The notes under the pieces are model-generated. The model saw nothing but the letters and a program-made list of their open reading frames with translations. It was not told the DNA's origin and ran no database searches. The position numbers and the translations under genes are program-made. From Planctomycetota bacterium (GTDB lineage Bacteria > Planctomycetota > UBA8742 > UBA2392), in assembly GCA_016712285.1 (NCBI GenBank), contig JADJRK010000001.1:620001-684000 (forward strand): a stretch of DNA of 64,000 nt, in the 5' to 3' direction. This document shows positions 44,852 through 53,792 of the stretch, piece after piece; positions within the stretch are counted from its first letter, which is position 1; each line of letters begins with the position of its first letter.

Positions 44852-46573
44852 CTATGCGCGTGAACGGCGCAGGCGCAGGGCAAAGCCCAGGCCCGCAAGC
44901 GCCGCGAACAGCACAAGCCAGCTGCTGTTGCCATTGCTGGTCGAGCAGCCGTCGTCATCGCCACCACCGCCACCACCGCCGCCACCGCTCGGTGTCGTGG
45001 TGTGACCGGTGTAGTTGAACACGAACGGGTTCTCGGTCGCGTCGTCATTGGCGATTGTTACGGTAAAGCTAAAAGCACCAGCCGCAACCGGCGCGATGTC
45101 CAGAATGAAATCTTCTGAGTTCGCGTCGCCGCTTGCACCCGCAATCGTCGTGAACGGGGGCTGGGTGACCGTGACAATCACGTTGACCGGCGCACTGACA
45201 ACCACCGGCGCGCCCGTGAGGGTCAGCATGGCTGAGCCTTCGTTACGGATCGCGAAGGTGCGGCTGAATGATGCCAGGCCGGTGTTGGTCTCGTTGATCG
45301 TGCTGTTGTTGGCAACGTCCGTGTCCGCCGGCAGTCGGTGAATCGCAATTTCGGGCTCATTGATCGCCTGCGTGTTGCCGGTGAAGTTGATGACAAACGG
45401 GTTCTCGTTGGCGTCGTCGTTGACAATGCTGATGGAACCGCTGAATGCGCCGGCGGCTGCGGGTGCAAGGTCAACCATGAAGGTGTCAAAACCGCCGCCC
45501 ATGGCAAGTGCCCAGGGCAGTGCGCTGGCCGGCGTAACAGTGACGGTGCAGTTTGTGTTGGTGACGTTGAACGCCGTGACATTCAGTGTCGCGGTGCCGC
45601 TGTTGGTGATGGTGAAGATGCCGCTGATATCCGGGCCGGTGGCGTACAGGCCGTAAACGGTGTACGACTGGCCGCTGGTCACGGCACTGGCGCTCGGGTC
45701 GGTCACGTCAATTTCGGGTGCGGGCTGTGAAACCACGATGTTGATGGCCTCGGTGTCGTCAGGGGCCACGCCATTCGTGGCGGTGATGGTCAGCGTCGGG
45801 AAGTTGCCGACGTCGCCGACGGCCGGTGTGCCGCTGAGCGTGTCGGTGCCGTCCCAGGTGAGCCAGCCGCTGCCGATGGTGGAGGGGTCCGGCGCGATCG
45901 AGAAAGTGACAGCCGGGTTGCCGGTGGCGACGACCGTGTAGGTGTACATGACGCCGACTGAGGCAGTCGCCGGCGCCGTGCTGGTGATTGTTGGTGCGGT
46001 CGGGGTGGGGTCCGTGATTCGGATGGCAAGAGCTGAAACTGAGCCAGTATCAATGTTCGCGTTGTCGCTTACGAGAACCGTCCAGGTTCCGTTGGCCGCG
46101 CCAACAGTCAAACCGTTGAAGATTGCGGCGAAGTTGACCGTCGTCGGACCCGTTGTCGAGGGTGCGTATGTTCCGCTCGGCACAACAAAGTTGGTTGTGC
46201 CTCCGGCAAGGGCCGCGGCGAAATCAGCACCGCCGTCTGCGAAAGTATAGGGACCCGCAAGGTTTGAAGAGTCATCCGGGGCCCGGCGATAAACATCTGC
46301 AGTTGCAACCGCGCCTGGCGCGGTGATCGTGATGATCAAGTCGCCCGCGAAAGTGTGGTTAGGCGCGAACGTAATGTCCAGTTCAACGTTGGACACGCCG
46401 CCTGTCAATCCGGACACGGGCACGTTAAGCGTGACACCGGCAGGGTTGTTGTCAGGGATCGCAGCCGGAAGGGTGCTCGAGGTCGGAAACGTCGTTTGCG
46501 CCGCCAAGGAGGCTGCAACCATCGCGCCTGCGGCGAACAAAACGAGAAACAGTCTTAGCTTGGATGCCATCAT
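44852..46573 (-). CDS. Exported P-domain/Ig-like protein with GCST-type C-terminal tail
   Basis: A 573-residue protein, start at either of two adjacent ATGs (46573 or 46570) with GGGGAG about 9-10 bases upstream; signal peptide SKLRLFLVLFAAGAMVAASLAAQ. Residues about 30-185 resemble the proprotein convertase P-domain (NVELDITFAPNHTFAGDLIITI..GTWTVLVSDNANIDTG). An He_PIG repeat follows (about 190-280), then two choice-of-anchor D-type modules (PEIDVTDPSAS, EIAIHRL; FTITNSGTATLNVT). It ends with a Gly run, GCSTSNGNSSW, a hydrophobic segment and RLRRSRA. No protease catalytic domain is present. Confidence 0.85.
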   Translation of the reverse strand: MMASKLRLFLVLFAAGAMVAASLAAQTTFPTSSTLPAAIPDNNPAGVTLNVPVSGLTGGVSNVELDITFAPNHTFAGDLIITITAPGAVATADVYRRAPDDSSNLAGPYTFADGGADFAAALAGGTTNFVVPSGTYAPSTTGPTTVNFAAIFNGLTVGAANGTWTVLVSDNANIDTGSVSALAIRITDPTPTAPTITSTAPATASVGVMYTYTVVATGNPAVTFSIAPDPSTIGSGWLTWDGTDTLSGTPAVGDVGNFPTLTITATNGVAPDDTEAINIVVSQPAPEIDVTDPSASAVTSGQSYTVYGLYATGPDISGIFTITNSGTATLNVTAFNVTNTNCTVTVTPASALPWALAMGGGFDTFMVDLAPAAAGAFSGSISIVNDDANENPFVINFTGNTQAINEPEIAIHRLPADTDVANNSTINETNTGLASFSRTFAIRNEGSAMLTLTGAPVVVSAPVNVIVTVTQPPFTTIAGASGDANSEDFILDIAPVAAGAFSFTVTIANDDATENPFVFNYTGHTTTPSGGGGGGGGGDDDGCSTSNGNSSWLVLFAALAGLGFALRLRRSRA

Positions 46574-46863
46574 GAAACTTACTCCCCACGGGTTTCGAAT
46601 CGCGTCGGTTGAACCTTCGCCAAAGTTCTTACAAGTTGTCCTTATCAGGCGGCGCAATCTAGCCATGGTTGCTTGAAGATACAAGCCAGTATTGTGCGAT
46701 CTGTCAGAATGGTGCAATGCACTTCGCGCACGCCAGCGGGGTCTCGAGAATGTGCCCTCGCTGCCATTGCAGGCCCTTCCCGCCTTTGCTGCAGCTACGG
46801 CGGGCGGGCCGGCGCCCGTTGGCCACGGTTTGACAGCCAATGCCACCCACTCTTCGCAGCGAC

Positions 46864-48072
46864 CTACTCGCCGTAGGTTGCGGCCCACTTTGTTGTGGTT
46901 TCTGTGTAAGCCTTGTCGAAGGCTTTTAGGTCTTCCGTTACCTGTTTCTTGAATGCCTCGGTGCGTTTGCCCTCGTCTGGCAGTTTGCCGGCCAGCAACT
47001 CGGCTTCCCATCTGCGCCACGCCTCTGTGTGGGCGCTGTTGCGCAGGTAATAGATGAACGCCCAGCTTTGCTGATAGAACTCGGGGTCCACGTCGCCTTC
47101 CCAGCCGCCCTTGAGCGTGGCTTCGGCGCCCTTCAGCTTCTTGCGCCTGGTGATCTTTTGCAGGAAGTGCAGGTGTTCGTTGTTCTCGCTGTTCAGCACG
47201 CCCATGCGCAGGGTCTTGCCGTCCCATTCGTGGACGCTCCAGAACTCGGCTGTGCCTTCGCGGTACCAGGCGGGCTGGTGCATGAACGTGCCGGCAATGC
47301 ACATGTCGAACTGGTGGCGCGCCTCGTGCAGAAAGATGCGGCGCGTGCGGTAGGGGCTGTCGAAGTAACTGCCCCAGCACGCGCGGCCATCGAAGAAACC
47401 GTGTGACTTGGCAAGGTCGGGGTGGAAGGTCTCGATGTCGTCCTTGACCATGGCGACGTAGTCGTTGTGTGTCTTGAGAATGCGCACCTCGAGCGTCCAG
47501 GCTTTGCCGGCTTCGTAGGGTTTGGTGATGTCGTCGCGCCAGCCGCGGATGGCTTGCTCAAGCATGCGGGCGAGCTCAAGGGTTTCGGATTCTTTGAGCT
47601 CAGACCAGACGCGATACTCGCGGGTCAGCACCTCGAGCCAGCCTTTGCCCTTGTGGGCGCGCAGGGGCTCGCCGGTTTCGAGTTGTTTGAGCTCTTCGGC
47701 GGTGAGCCAGTGTTCGTGAAGTTGCGTCAGGCCCTCGGTGGGGCTGGCCCACTGTTGCAAGCCGCGTTGCTTGCCGGCGGCGAGGTGCATGGCGTCTTCG
47801 GACTCGTGCCACTTCTCGCCGTCGAACACGTGGCCCAGGGCCTTGCGTGCGGGCTGGTCGTCGGGCGCGAGCTTGATGATTTCGAGGTGCAGGCGGCGCT
47901 CAGAGATGCGCATTTTTCGGGCAGCGCACCACTTGGCGAGATCGCGGCGGCCTTCGACGTCGCCGGCTTCGAGTGCTGAGTACTTCTCGTTCAGCTCAGC
48001 CGTGAGCTTCGCCAAGTCCTGGGCCGCAAGCGGCGCCGCAACCAGCAGCAGAACAATAAGGAAGTAGCGCAC
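46864..48072 (-). CDS. Exported DUF1570-like putative metallopeptidase
   Basis: A 402-residue protein with GTG start and signal peptide RYFLIVLLLVAAPLAAQ. The zinc site is HEARH near residues 248-252 (IFLHEARHQFD), with the distal Glu in REGTAEFW some 20 residues later, the gluzincin pattern seen in DUF1570 proteins. The N-terminal part is TPR-like (LAKWCAARKMRISERRLHLEI). No SD is visible before the GTG. The gene is divergent from the ole cluster (176 bp between starts), so their control regions may overlap. Substrate unknown. Confidence 0.8.
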   Translation of the reverse strand: MRYFLIVLLLVAAPLAAQDLAKLTAELNEKYSALEAGDVEGRRDLAKWCAARKMRISERRLHLEIIKLAPDDQPARKALGHVFDGEKWHESEDAMHLAAGKQRGLQQWASPTEGLTQLHEHWLTAEELKQLETGEPLRAHKGKGWLEVLTREYRVWSELKESETLELARMLEQAIRGWRDDITKPYEAGKAWTLEVRILKTHNDYVAMVKDDIETFHPDLAKSHGFFDGRACWGSYFDSPYRTRRIFLHEARHQFDMCIAGTFMHQPAWYREGTAEFWSVHEWDGKTLRMGVLNSENNEHLHFLQKITRRKKLKGAEATLKGGWEGDVDPEFYQQSWAFIYYLRNSAHTEAWRRWEAELLAGKLPDEGKRTEAFKKQVTEDLKAFDKAYTETTTKWAATYGE

Positions 48073-48163
48073 GTGACAGCCCGCAGGGGTGCGGCAGGGA
48101 ACTGGATTGTAACTGAGCGGTGGGGCGGCTGCACGACTTCGCGACTTTCACCACGTTCAACCG

Positions 48164-48181
48164 TTTCAAGAATTCCTGAAA
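48164..48181. promoter_or_regulatory. Near-perfect palindrome upstream of oleA
   Basis: TTTCAAGAATTCCTGAAA, 16 of 18 bases palindromic, 66 bp before the oleA start and 92 bp before the divergent peptidase start. A candidate operator; the GbsR/MarR-like regulator of the cluster is a plausible binder. Confidence 0.35.
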
Positions 48182-48247
48182 AACCCGAACGAAATGGTTG
48201 TTTTCCACATCGTGGCTGCGCATGCTTTCGGGCCACGGAGAGCGGAC

Positions 48248-49285
48248 TTGCAGTTTTCGAACGTCTACATCGAAGCGTTGGCGCATGTGCTGCCCGAGCG
48301 GGTGGTCACGTCGGTCGAGCTTGAGGACCGGCTTGCCCCGGCCTATGCGCGCCTTGGTTTTCATCCCGGCCGCATTGAGCTGATGACCGGCATTGCCCAG
48401 CGCCGTCACTTTGCGCCCGGCACGCGCCCCAGCACGATCGCCGTGCAAGCTGCAGAAAAGGCGCTGGCTGAAAGCAGCGTTGCGCGGGAAGACATTGGGC
48501 TGCTGATTTTCTCGAGCGTCTGCCGCGATTTCATGGAGCCGGCGACCGCAAGCGTGGTGCACGCCGGCTTGAAGTTGCCGGCGAGCTGCGCGTGCTTTGA
48601 CCTGAGCAACGCCTGTTTGGGGTTCGCCAACGCGATGCTGGTGGCGGCCAACGCGCTTGAGCTGGGGCAGGTGAAAGCGGCGCTGGTGGTGGCCGGCGAA
48701 GACGGCGGGCCGCTGGTGGAAGCGACGATCAAGCGCCTGAACCAGGACACCACGATCAACCGCAAGAACAGCAAGTTGAGTTTCGCCAGCCTGACAATCG
48801 GCAGCGGTGCAGCCGCGATGGTGATGACGCGGCAGGGCAGCCACCGACTGTTGGGCGGCGTGATGCTGACCGACAGCAGCGCGAACCAGTTGTGCCAGGG
48901 CGGCATGACGCAGGGCGTGCCGGGCGCGGACCTTGGCCCGCTGATGCAGACCGACAGCGAGGCGCTGATGCACGCGGGCGTGGCGCTGGCGCAGCGGGTG
49001 TGGGCGCAGACCCGCGAGCAGCTTGGCTGGGTCAACGACAGTGTGCAGCGCGTGTTCACGCACCAGGTAGGCGTGATGCACCGCAAGCTGCTTTTTGAAA
49101 AGCTTGAGCTTGATGCCGCGCGCGATTACCCGACGGTGGAAACGCTGGGCAACATGGGCAGCGTAAGCCTGCCGATCAGCCTGGACATGGGCGTGCGCGA
49201 CGGCGCCGTGAACGCGAGCGACAACTTGGCGCTGCTGGGAATTGGCAGCGGGCTGGTGTGCCTGAACCTGGGGGTCGCGTGGTGA
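48248..49285 (+). CDS. oleA: OleA, thiolase-like acyl-acyl condensing enzyme
   Basis: A 345-residue protein. OleA joins two fatty acyl-CoAs head to head to a beta-keto acid, first step of long-chain olefin synthesis. The TTG at 48248 is chosen for GGAGAG at 48237-48242 (5 bases upstream) and because the protein then opens like known OleA (QFSNVYIEALAHVLPERVV). Active residues of the thiolase fold: Cys123 (NACLGF), His272 (FTHQV) and Asn302 (LGNMGS). CRDFMEPATAS is a family block. First gene of the cluster; overlaps oleB by 4 bases. Confidence 0.92.
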   Translation: MQFSNVYIEALAHVLPERVVTSVELEDRLAPAYARLGFHPGRIELMTGIAQRRHFAPGTRPSTIAVQAAEKALAESSVAREDIGLLIFSSVCRDFMEPATASVVHAGLKLPASCACFDLSNACLGFANAMLVAANALELGQVKAALVVAGEDGGPLVEATIKRLNQDTTINRKNSKLSFASLTIGSGAAAMVMTRQGSHRLLGGVMLTDSSANQLCQGGMTQGVPGADLGPLMQTDSEALMHAGVALAQRVWAQTREQLGWVNDSVQRVFTHQVGVMHRKLLFEKLELDAARDYPTVETLGNMGSVSLPISLDMGVRDGAVNASDNLALLGIGSGLVCLNLGVAW

Positions 49286-50277
49286 CTGCCGAAACAGCGC
49301 GGCCAATCACGGGCATCTGGGAACGGGAGTACCCGTTCGAGTCGCACTGGCTCGATGTCGGCGAAGTGCGCATGCATTACGTGGATGAGGGTGATGCGGG
49401 CGCCCCGCCCGCAAGTAGTGACGCGGCCGCCCCGGCTGCGCATGCGGGCGAGGCGCCCGCACCACTACTGTTCCTGCACGGCAACCCGACGTGGAGCTTT
49501 TACTGGCGGCACCTGGTGCAGCAGTTTCGCGGCACGCACCGCTGCGTGGCGCCTGACCACATTGGCTGCGGGCTTTCCGACAAGCCGCAGCACTACCCGT
49601 ACACGCTGGCGCAGCACATCGCCAACGTGCGCAGCCTGGTGTACGCGCTTGATTTGCGCGACATCGTGCTGTGCCTGCATGACTGGGGCGGCGCCATCGG
49701 CATGGGTCTGGCTGCGCAGATTCCGGACCGCATTCGCGGCTTCGTCATCTTTAACACCGCGGCGTTTCCAAGCCGCCGCATGCCGCTGAGCATCGGGTTG
49801 TGCCGGGTGCCGGGCGTGGGCGACCTGCTGATTCGCGGCTTGAACGGCTTCGTGCGCGGGGCGCTGGCGCGTTGCGCGCGCAAGCCGCTGAGTGCCGAGG
49901 CCAAGGCGGGGTACCTGGCGCCCTATGCGTCGTGGGAAGACCGCATCGCGAACCTGCGCTTTGTGCAGGACATCCCGATGGACGAATCGCACGAAAGCTG
50001 GCCGACGCTGCAAGGCGTTGAGCGCGGATTGGCGCAGTTCAAGCAGCACCCGATGCTGCTGTGCTGGGGCCGGCACGACTTTGTGTTCAACGACCAGTTC
50101 ATGCAGCAGTGGCAGCGGCGCTTTCCGCGGGCCGAAACCCAGTATTTTGAGAATGCGGGGCACTTCGTGGTGGAAGACGCGCGCCCCGAGATCATCACCG
50201 CCATGCGAAAATTCCTGGCCGGCAAGCCGCAGGATTACACAGACGAGCACCACAGCAGCGTGGACCTTGGGACGTAG
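49282..50277 (+). CDS. oleB: OleB, beta-lactone decarboxylase (alpha/beta hydrolase) with in-frame repeat insertion
   Basis: A 331-residue haloalkane dehalogenase-like protein; in ole clusters it removes CO2 from the beta-lactone to give the cis-olefin. The GTG at 49282 overlaps the oleA stop (GTGA). Oxyanion segment HGNPTWS, nucleophile Asp134 (LHDWGG), His near 294 (NAGHFVVED). Residues 38-61 (DAGAPPASSDAAAPAAHAGE) are three REP-like palindromes read through in frame at 49391-49465; they sit between the DEG turn and LLFLHGNP, a surface loop in this fold. The lid and core are otherwise complete. Confidence 0.9.
   Translation: MTAETARPITGIWEREYPFESHWLDVGEVRMHYVDEGDAGAPPASSDAAAPAAHAGEAPAPLLFLHGNPTWSFYWRHLVQQFRGTHRCVAPDHIGCGLSDKPQHYPYTLAQHIANVRSLVYALDLRDIVLCLHDWGGAIGMGLAAQIPDRIRGFVIFNTAAFPSRRMPLSIGLCRVPGVGDLLIRGLNGFVRGALARCARKPLSAEAKAGYLAPYASWEDRIANLRFVQDIPMDESHESWPTLQGVERGLAQFKQHPMLLCWGRHDFVFNDQFMQQWQRRFPRAETQYFENAGHFVVEDARPEIITAMRKFLAGKPQDYTDEHHSSVDLGT
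49391..49465 (+). repeat. Three REP-like palindromes inside oleB
   Basis: GATGCGGGCGCCCCGCCCGCA, then a GCGGCCGCCCCGG-type copy, then CATGCGGGCGAGGCGCCCGCA. All are read in the same phase (DAGAPPA, HAGEAPAP). Confidence 0.88.
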
Positions 50278-50388
50278 GCAATGAGCAATGAGCAATTGGA
50301 ATTGAACAACGACGAACTGCTCGCACACGGGCAGGACGCGGTTCATTGCACATTGCCAATTGCTGATTCTTCATTGGCGGCAACGCCG
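50278..50388. repeat. Inverted repeat that supplies the oleC start
   Basis: CAATGAGCAATGAGCAATT on the left faces its inverse (CATTGCACATTGCCAATTG, then TTCATTG) on the right. The oleC ATG at 50281 lies inside the left arm. Confidence 0.75.
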
Positions 50389-52098
50389 CCTCGCGCAAAT
50401 GTGGCTTCGTTCATTGAGACGCAGCGGCGGGCGCGGCCCGATGCGGTGGCTGTGATTGAGCAGCGCGGCGGCGGGCGCATCACATTTGGCGAACTTGGCC
50501 AGCGCGTCGAGAACATCGCGTACGGCCTGGGCGAACTGGGCATCACGCGCGGCACGCGCACCATCCTCGCGGTGAAGCCGGGCATTGAGTTCATCGCGCT
50601 GGTGTTCGCGCTGTTTCGCGTTGGCGCGGTGCCGGTGGTCGTGGATCCCGGCATGGGCAAGTCGAATCTGCTGAAGTGCATCGAAGAAGCGCAAGCTGAA
50701 GCCCTGGTCGGGATCCCGCTGGCGCACGCGCTGAGTCTGCGCTACCGCGGCGCGTTCCGTACGGTGAAGCACCGCGTGACCGTCGGTCGCCGCTGGTTCT
50801 GGGGCGGCACGACGTATCGCGAGTTGGCAGCGCGCGAAGTCAAGGGCAGCCAACCGGCCATCACGCACTGGCATGACACTGCGGCGATCCTGTTCACCAG
50901 CGGCGCGACCGGTGTGCCCAAGGGTGTGGTTTACCACCACGGCATTCTTGTGGCGCAGACCGAGATGATTCGCGATGCCTACGGCATCAAGCCCGGCGAG
51001 ATTGACGTTGCGTGCTTTGCGCTGTTCGCGCTGTTCAGTGTGGCCATGGGCGTGACGGTGGTGCTGCCCGACATGGACTTTTCGCGCCCCGGCAGCGCCG
51101 ACCCGGCAAGGATCGTGGCTGCCATCCGCGACAACAACGCCACCATGTCGTTTGCGTCGCCCGCCGTATGGCGCAACGTGGGCCCGTACCTGCTGGACCA
51201 CGACCTGCGACTGCCGACGCTGAAACGCGTGTTGATCGCGGGCGCGGCGGTGCCGTACCAGACGCTGGCGCAGCTCAAAGAACGCATTGCGCAAGACGGC
51301 GACATCCACACGCCGTACGGCGCCACGGAAAGCCTGCCGTTCAGCACCATCAGCGCCAGTGAAGTGCTGGGCGAGACGCGCTACGACACGCAAGCCGGCA
51401 AAGGCGTCTGTGTCGGCAAGCCGCTGCCCGGCGTGCAGGCGAAGGTCATTCGCATCACGGAAGGCCCGATTGCGAGCATTGACGACGCGATGGAACTGCC
51501 GGTGGGGGAAGTGGGCGAGATCATCGTTTCAAGTGCGCCGACCACTCGCGAGTACTTCAACCGGCCCGAAGCCACAAAGCTGGCCAAGATTGGTGATGCG
51601 GGCGCCCCGCCCGCAGTTGTGCTGCCAGCTGCCAGCCCACGGTCGCCAGGCAGCGCGCCCGGCGACAATGCGGCCGGGGCGGCCACATCACAACTTTGGC
51701 ACCGCATGGGCGACACCGGCTTTTTTGATGCGCAGGGGCGGCTTTGGTACTGCGGCCGCGTGGGGCACACAGTGTGGACCGAAACGGGCCCGCTGTTTCC
51801 AGAGCAGCTTGAGGGCGTGTTCAACAACCACAACGCCGTCACCCGCAGCGCGCTTGTAGGCGTCGGCAAGCCCGGCGCGCAGCAGCCCGTGATGGTCGTG
51901 GAATGCCACGACGGCTATGTGCCGGACAAAGAGCTGCAAGCACGCATTGAAACCGAGCTGCTGGCCATGGCAGCCGAGCATGCATTGACACGTCAAGTGA
52001 AACGCATGTTGTTTCACGGCCCGTTCCCGGTAGACGTGCGCCACAACGCCAAGATCGACCGCGAAGCACTTGCCCGCTGGGCCAAGGAGCGGGCGTGA
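50281..52098 (+). CDS. oleC: OleC, beta-lactone synthetase (AMP-forming family) with repeat insertions
   Basis: A 605-residue ANL-superfamily enzyme that turns the beta-hydroxy acid from OleD into a beta-lactone using ATP. The signature TSGATGVPKG (206-214 region) and later YGATESLPF and WHRMGD, WYCGR are present. The first 35 residues come from the inverted repeat at 50278-50388, and the natural start may have been further on (for example near GTG 50401). Residues 438-470 are a REP pair read in frame, just before WHRMGD. It begins 3 bp after oleB and overlaps oleD by 4 bases. Confidence 0.9.
   Translation: MSNEQLELNNDELLAHGQDAVHCTLPIADSSLAATPPRANVASFIETQRRARPDAVAVIEQRGGGRITFGELGQRVENIAYGLGELGITRGTRTILAVKPGIEFIALVFALFRVGAVPVVVDPGMGKSNLLKCIEEAQAEALVGIPLAHALSLRYRGAFRTVKHRVTVGRRWFWGGTTYRELAAREVKGSQPAITHWHDTAAILFTSGATGVPKGVVYHHGILVAQTEMIRDAYGIKPGEIDVACFALFALFSVAMGVTVVLPDMDFSRPGSADPARIVAAIRDNNATMSFASPAVWRNVGPYLLDHDLRLPTLKRVLIAGAAVPYQTLAQLKERIAQDGDIHTPYGATESLPFSTISASEVLGETRYDTQAGKGVCVGKPLPGVQAKVIRITEGPIASIDDAMELPVGEVGEIIVSSAPTTREYFNRPEATKLAKIGDAGAPPAVVLPAASPRSPGSAPGDNAAGAATSQLWHRMGDTGFFDAQGRLWYCGRVGHTVWTETGPLFPEQLEGVFNNHNAVTRSALVGVGKPGAQQPVMVVECHDGYVPDKELQARIETELLAMAAEHALTRQVKRMLFHGPFPVDVRHNAKIDREALARWAKERA
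51593..51691 (+). repeat. 99 bp REP-bounded insertion inside oleC
   Basis: It opens with GTGATGCGGGCGCCCCGCCC and closes with ATGCGGCCGGGGCGGCCACA, with unrelated filler between. 33 codons exactly; read as DAGAPPA and NAAGAATS. Confidence 0.88.
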
Positions 52099-53108
52099 GA
52101 GTACTGGTGACAGGTGGGGCGGGATTTGTCGGCGCGCGCATTGTTGAGCGCCTGTTGCAGCGCGGCGCCGATGTCACGGTGTGTTCGCGCGCACCGGGGG
52201 CAGCGCACGACGGTCGGCGCACCATCGCCGCCGACATCCGCGACGCTGATGCGATGGCCGCCGCGACGGAAGGCCACGACACAGTGTTCCACGTGGCCGC
52301 GAAAGCCGGCGTCTGGGGCCCGCGGCGCGAGTACTTTGCGATCAACGTGCAGGGCACGCGCAACGTGCTGGCGGCATGCCACAAGCACGGCGTGAAGTCG
52401 CTGGTCTACACCAGCACGCCCAGCGTGGTGTTTGCGCGCGGTGGCATCGATGGCGGCGACGAGTCGCTGCCCTACCCGGCGCGCTACCTGACGCACTATG
52501 CCGAAAGCAAATCGCTCGCCGAGCAGGAAGTGCTGGCTGCCAATGGCATAGGCGGCTTGCGCAGCGTGGCGATTCGCCCGCACCTCGTGTGGGGCCACGG
52601 CGACCCGCACCTGCTGCCGCGTGTGCTTGAACGCGCGAAAGCCGGCAAGCTCAAGCAGGTCGGAGACGGCAGCAACCGGGTAGACATCACGCACGTGCAT
52701 GACGCCGCGGACGCGCACATGCTGGCGCTGGAGCATATCGCGACAGCCGCCGGCAAAGCCTACTTCATCAGCAGCGAGACTGTGCAACTGTGGCCGTGGC
52801 TGAACAGCGTGCTGGAACGCGCCGGTGTGGCGCCGCTGACAGCCAGGGTCAGTGCGGGCACCGCATACAAGGCGGGCGCGGTCATGGAGTTCCTGTGGCG
52901 CATGTTCGGCATCGCGTCCGAGCCGCCGATGACGCGCTTTGTGGCCGAGAACCTGGCGACGTCGCACTGGTTCAAGCTGGATGCTGCAAAGCGCGACTTG
53001 GGCTATGTGCCGCAATGGACCGGCGACAAGGCATTGGACGAATACTTCGCAGTCTCTCGCAGAGGCGCAGAGACGCAGACGGAAGCAATGGCAAAGGCAA
53101 CCGCTTGA
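52095..53108 (+). CDS. oleD: OleD, NAD(P)-dependent beta-ketoacid reductase
   Basis: A 337-residue short-chain dehydrogenase/3beta-HSD-type protein that reduces the OleA product to a beta-hydroxy acid. Rossmann motif TGGAGFVG (6-13), catalytic Tyr135 and Lys139 (HYAESK), with Ser near 110. GTG start overlapping oleC (GTGA). The last 17 residues come from the inverted repeat that starts at 53050 (SRRGAETQTEAM), so the original C-terminus was probably different. Confidence 0.9.
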   Translation: MRVLVTGGAGFVGARIVERLLQRGADVTVCSRAPGAAHDGRRTIAADIRDADAMAAATEGHDTVFHVAAKAGVWGPRREYFAINVQGTRNVLAACHKHGVKSLVYTSTPSVVFARGGIDGGDESLPYPARYLTHYAESKSLAEQEVLAANGIGGLRSVAIRPHLVWGHGDPHLLPRVLERAKAGKLKQVGDGSNRVDITHVHDAADAHMLALEHIATAAGKAYFISSETVQLWPWLNSVLERAGVAPLTARVSAGTAYKAGAVMEFLWRMFGIASEPPMTRFVAENLATSHWFKLDAAKRDLGYVPQWTGDKALDEYFAVSRRGAETQTEAMAKATA

Positions 53109-53165
53109 AGCACCGCATCTGCAGATGGAAAGCAGTTCTCCGCGACTCCGCGTCTCTGCGAGAGT
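53050..53165. repeat. Inverted repeat at the oleD end
   Basis: Arms built on TCTCGCAGAGGCGCAGAGAC and its inverse (CTCCGCGTCTCTGCGAGAG). It spans the oleD stop codon and most of the gap to the regulator gene. Confidence 0.75.
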
Positions 53166-53189
53166 TCGCTGTCAGCAAGGAGCAACGCC

Positions 53190-53792
53190 ATGGATGAAGT
53201 CTTGAGGGATCACTTGACGATGTTCGAGACGTTCTTCAACGCGATCGGCTTCAAGTCGCGGCTGGGGCGGGTCTGGGGCATGCTGGCACTATCGGGCAAG
53301 CCCATGAGTGCCGCCGAGATCACCGCCGAGCTTGACATGAGCGCCGGCAGTGTCAGCGAGTGCCTGAATGAGCTGCGCGAGTGGGGGGCCGCAACCGCCG
53401 AGTTCTCCAGCGAGCATCGCTGCCAGATGCACAGCGCCGTCAGCGACACCATGAGCATCGTGACGACCGTGCTGCGGCGCCGCGAAGCGCTTGCCGTGCA
53501 GAACTTCAAAGACAACGCGCGCTCGGCCCTGCGGCACGTGACCGAAAGCTACGGCGAGAAAGACCCGCGCGCAAAGACGCTGCAGAGCATCGTGACCACC
53601 AGCGAAATCGCCGAGGCCACAATCCAGTTCTTCGTGGCTGCCAGCAGCGCGGTGCCCAGCGACCAGGATTCGCGCCTGTCACGCGTGATCCGCCGCATGA
53701 CCGCCATCGGCATGAAGGTGCCCGGCGAACTTTCCAAGATGCGCAACAACCGCCGCAAGACGTCGCCGGTGAAGGAGGACGCCCATGTCTAG
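53190..53792 (+). CDS. GbsR/MarR-family transcriptional regulator
   Basis: A 200-residue winged-helix protein. AAGGAG precedes the ATG. The N-terminal half (GFKSRLGRVWGMLALSGKPMSAAEITAELDMS) matches the GbsR family, whose helix-turn-helix is SAAEITAELDMSAGSVSECL. The C-terminal half, rich in Arg/Lys, resembles a helical dimer or ligand part. It sits between oleD and fabF and overlaps fabF by 8 bases, so it is co-expressed with the lipid genes and may sense a fatty acid or regulate the cluster from 48164-48181. That target is inference. Confidence 0.85.
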   Translation: MDEVLRDHLTMFETFFNAIGFKSRLGRVWGMLALSGKPMSAAEITAELDMSAGSVSECLNELREWGAATAEFSSEHRCQMHSAVSDTMSIVTTVLRRREALAVQNFKDNARSALRHVTESYGEKDPRAKTLQSIVTTSEIAEATIQFFVAASSAVPSDQDSRLSRVIRRMTAIGMKVPGELSKMRNNRRKTSPVKEDAHV

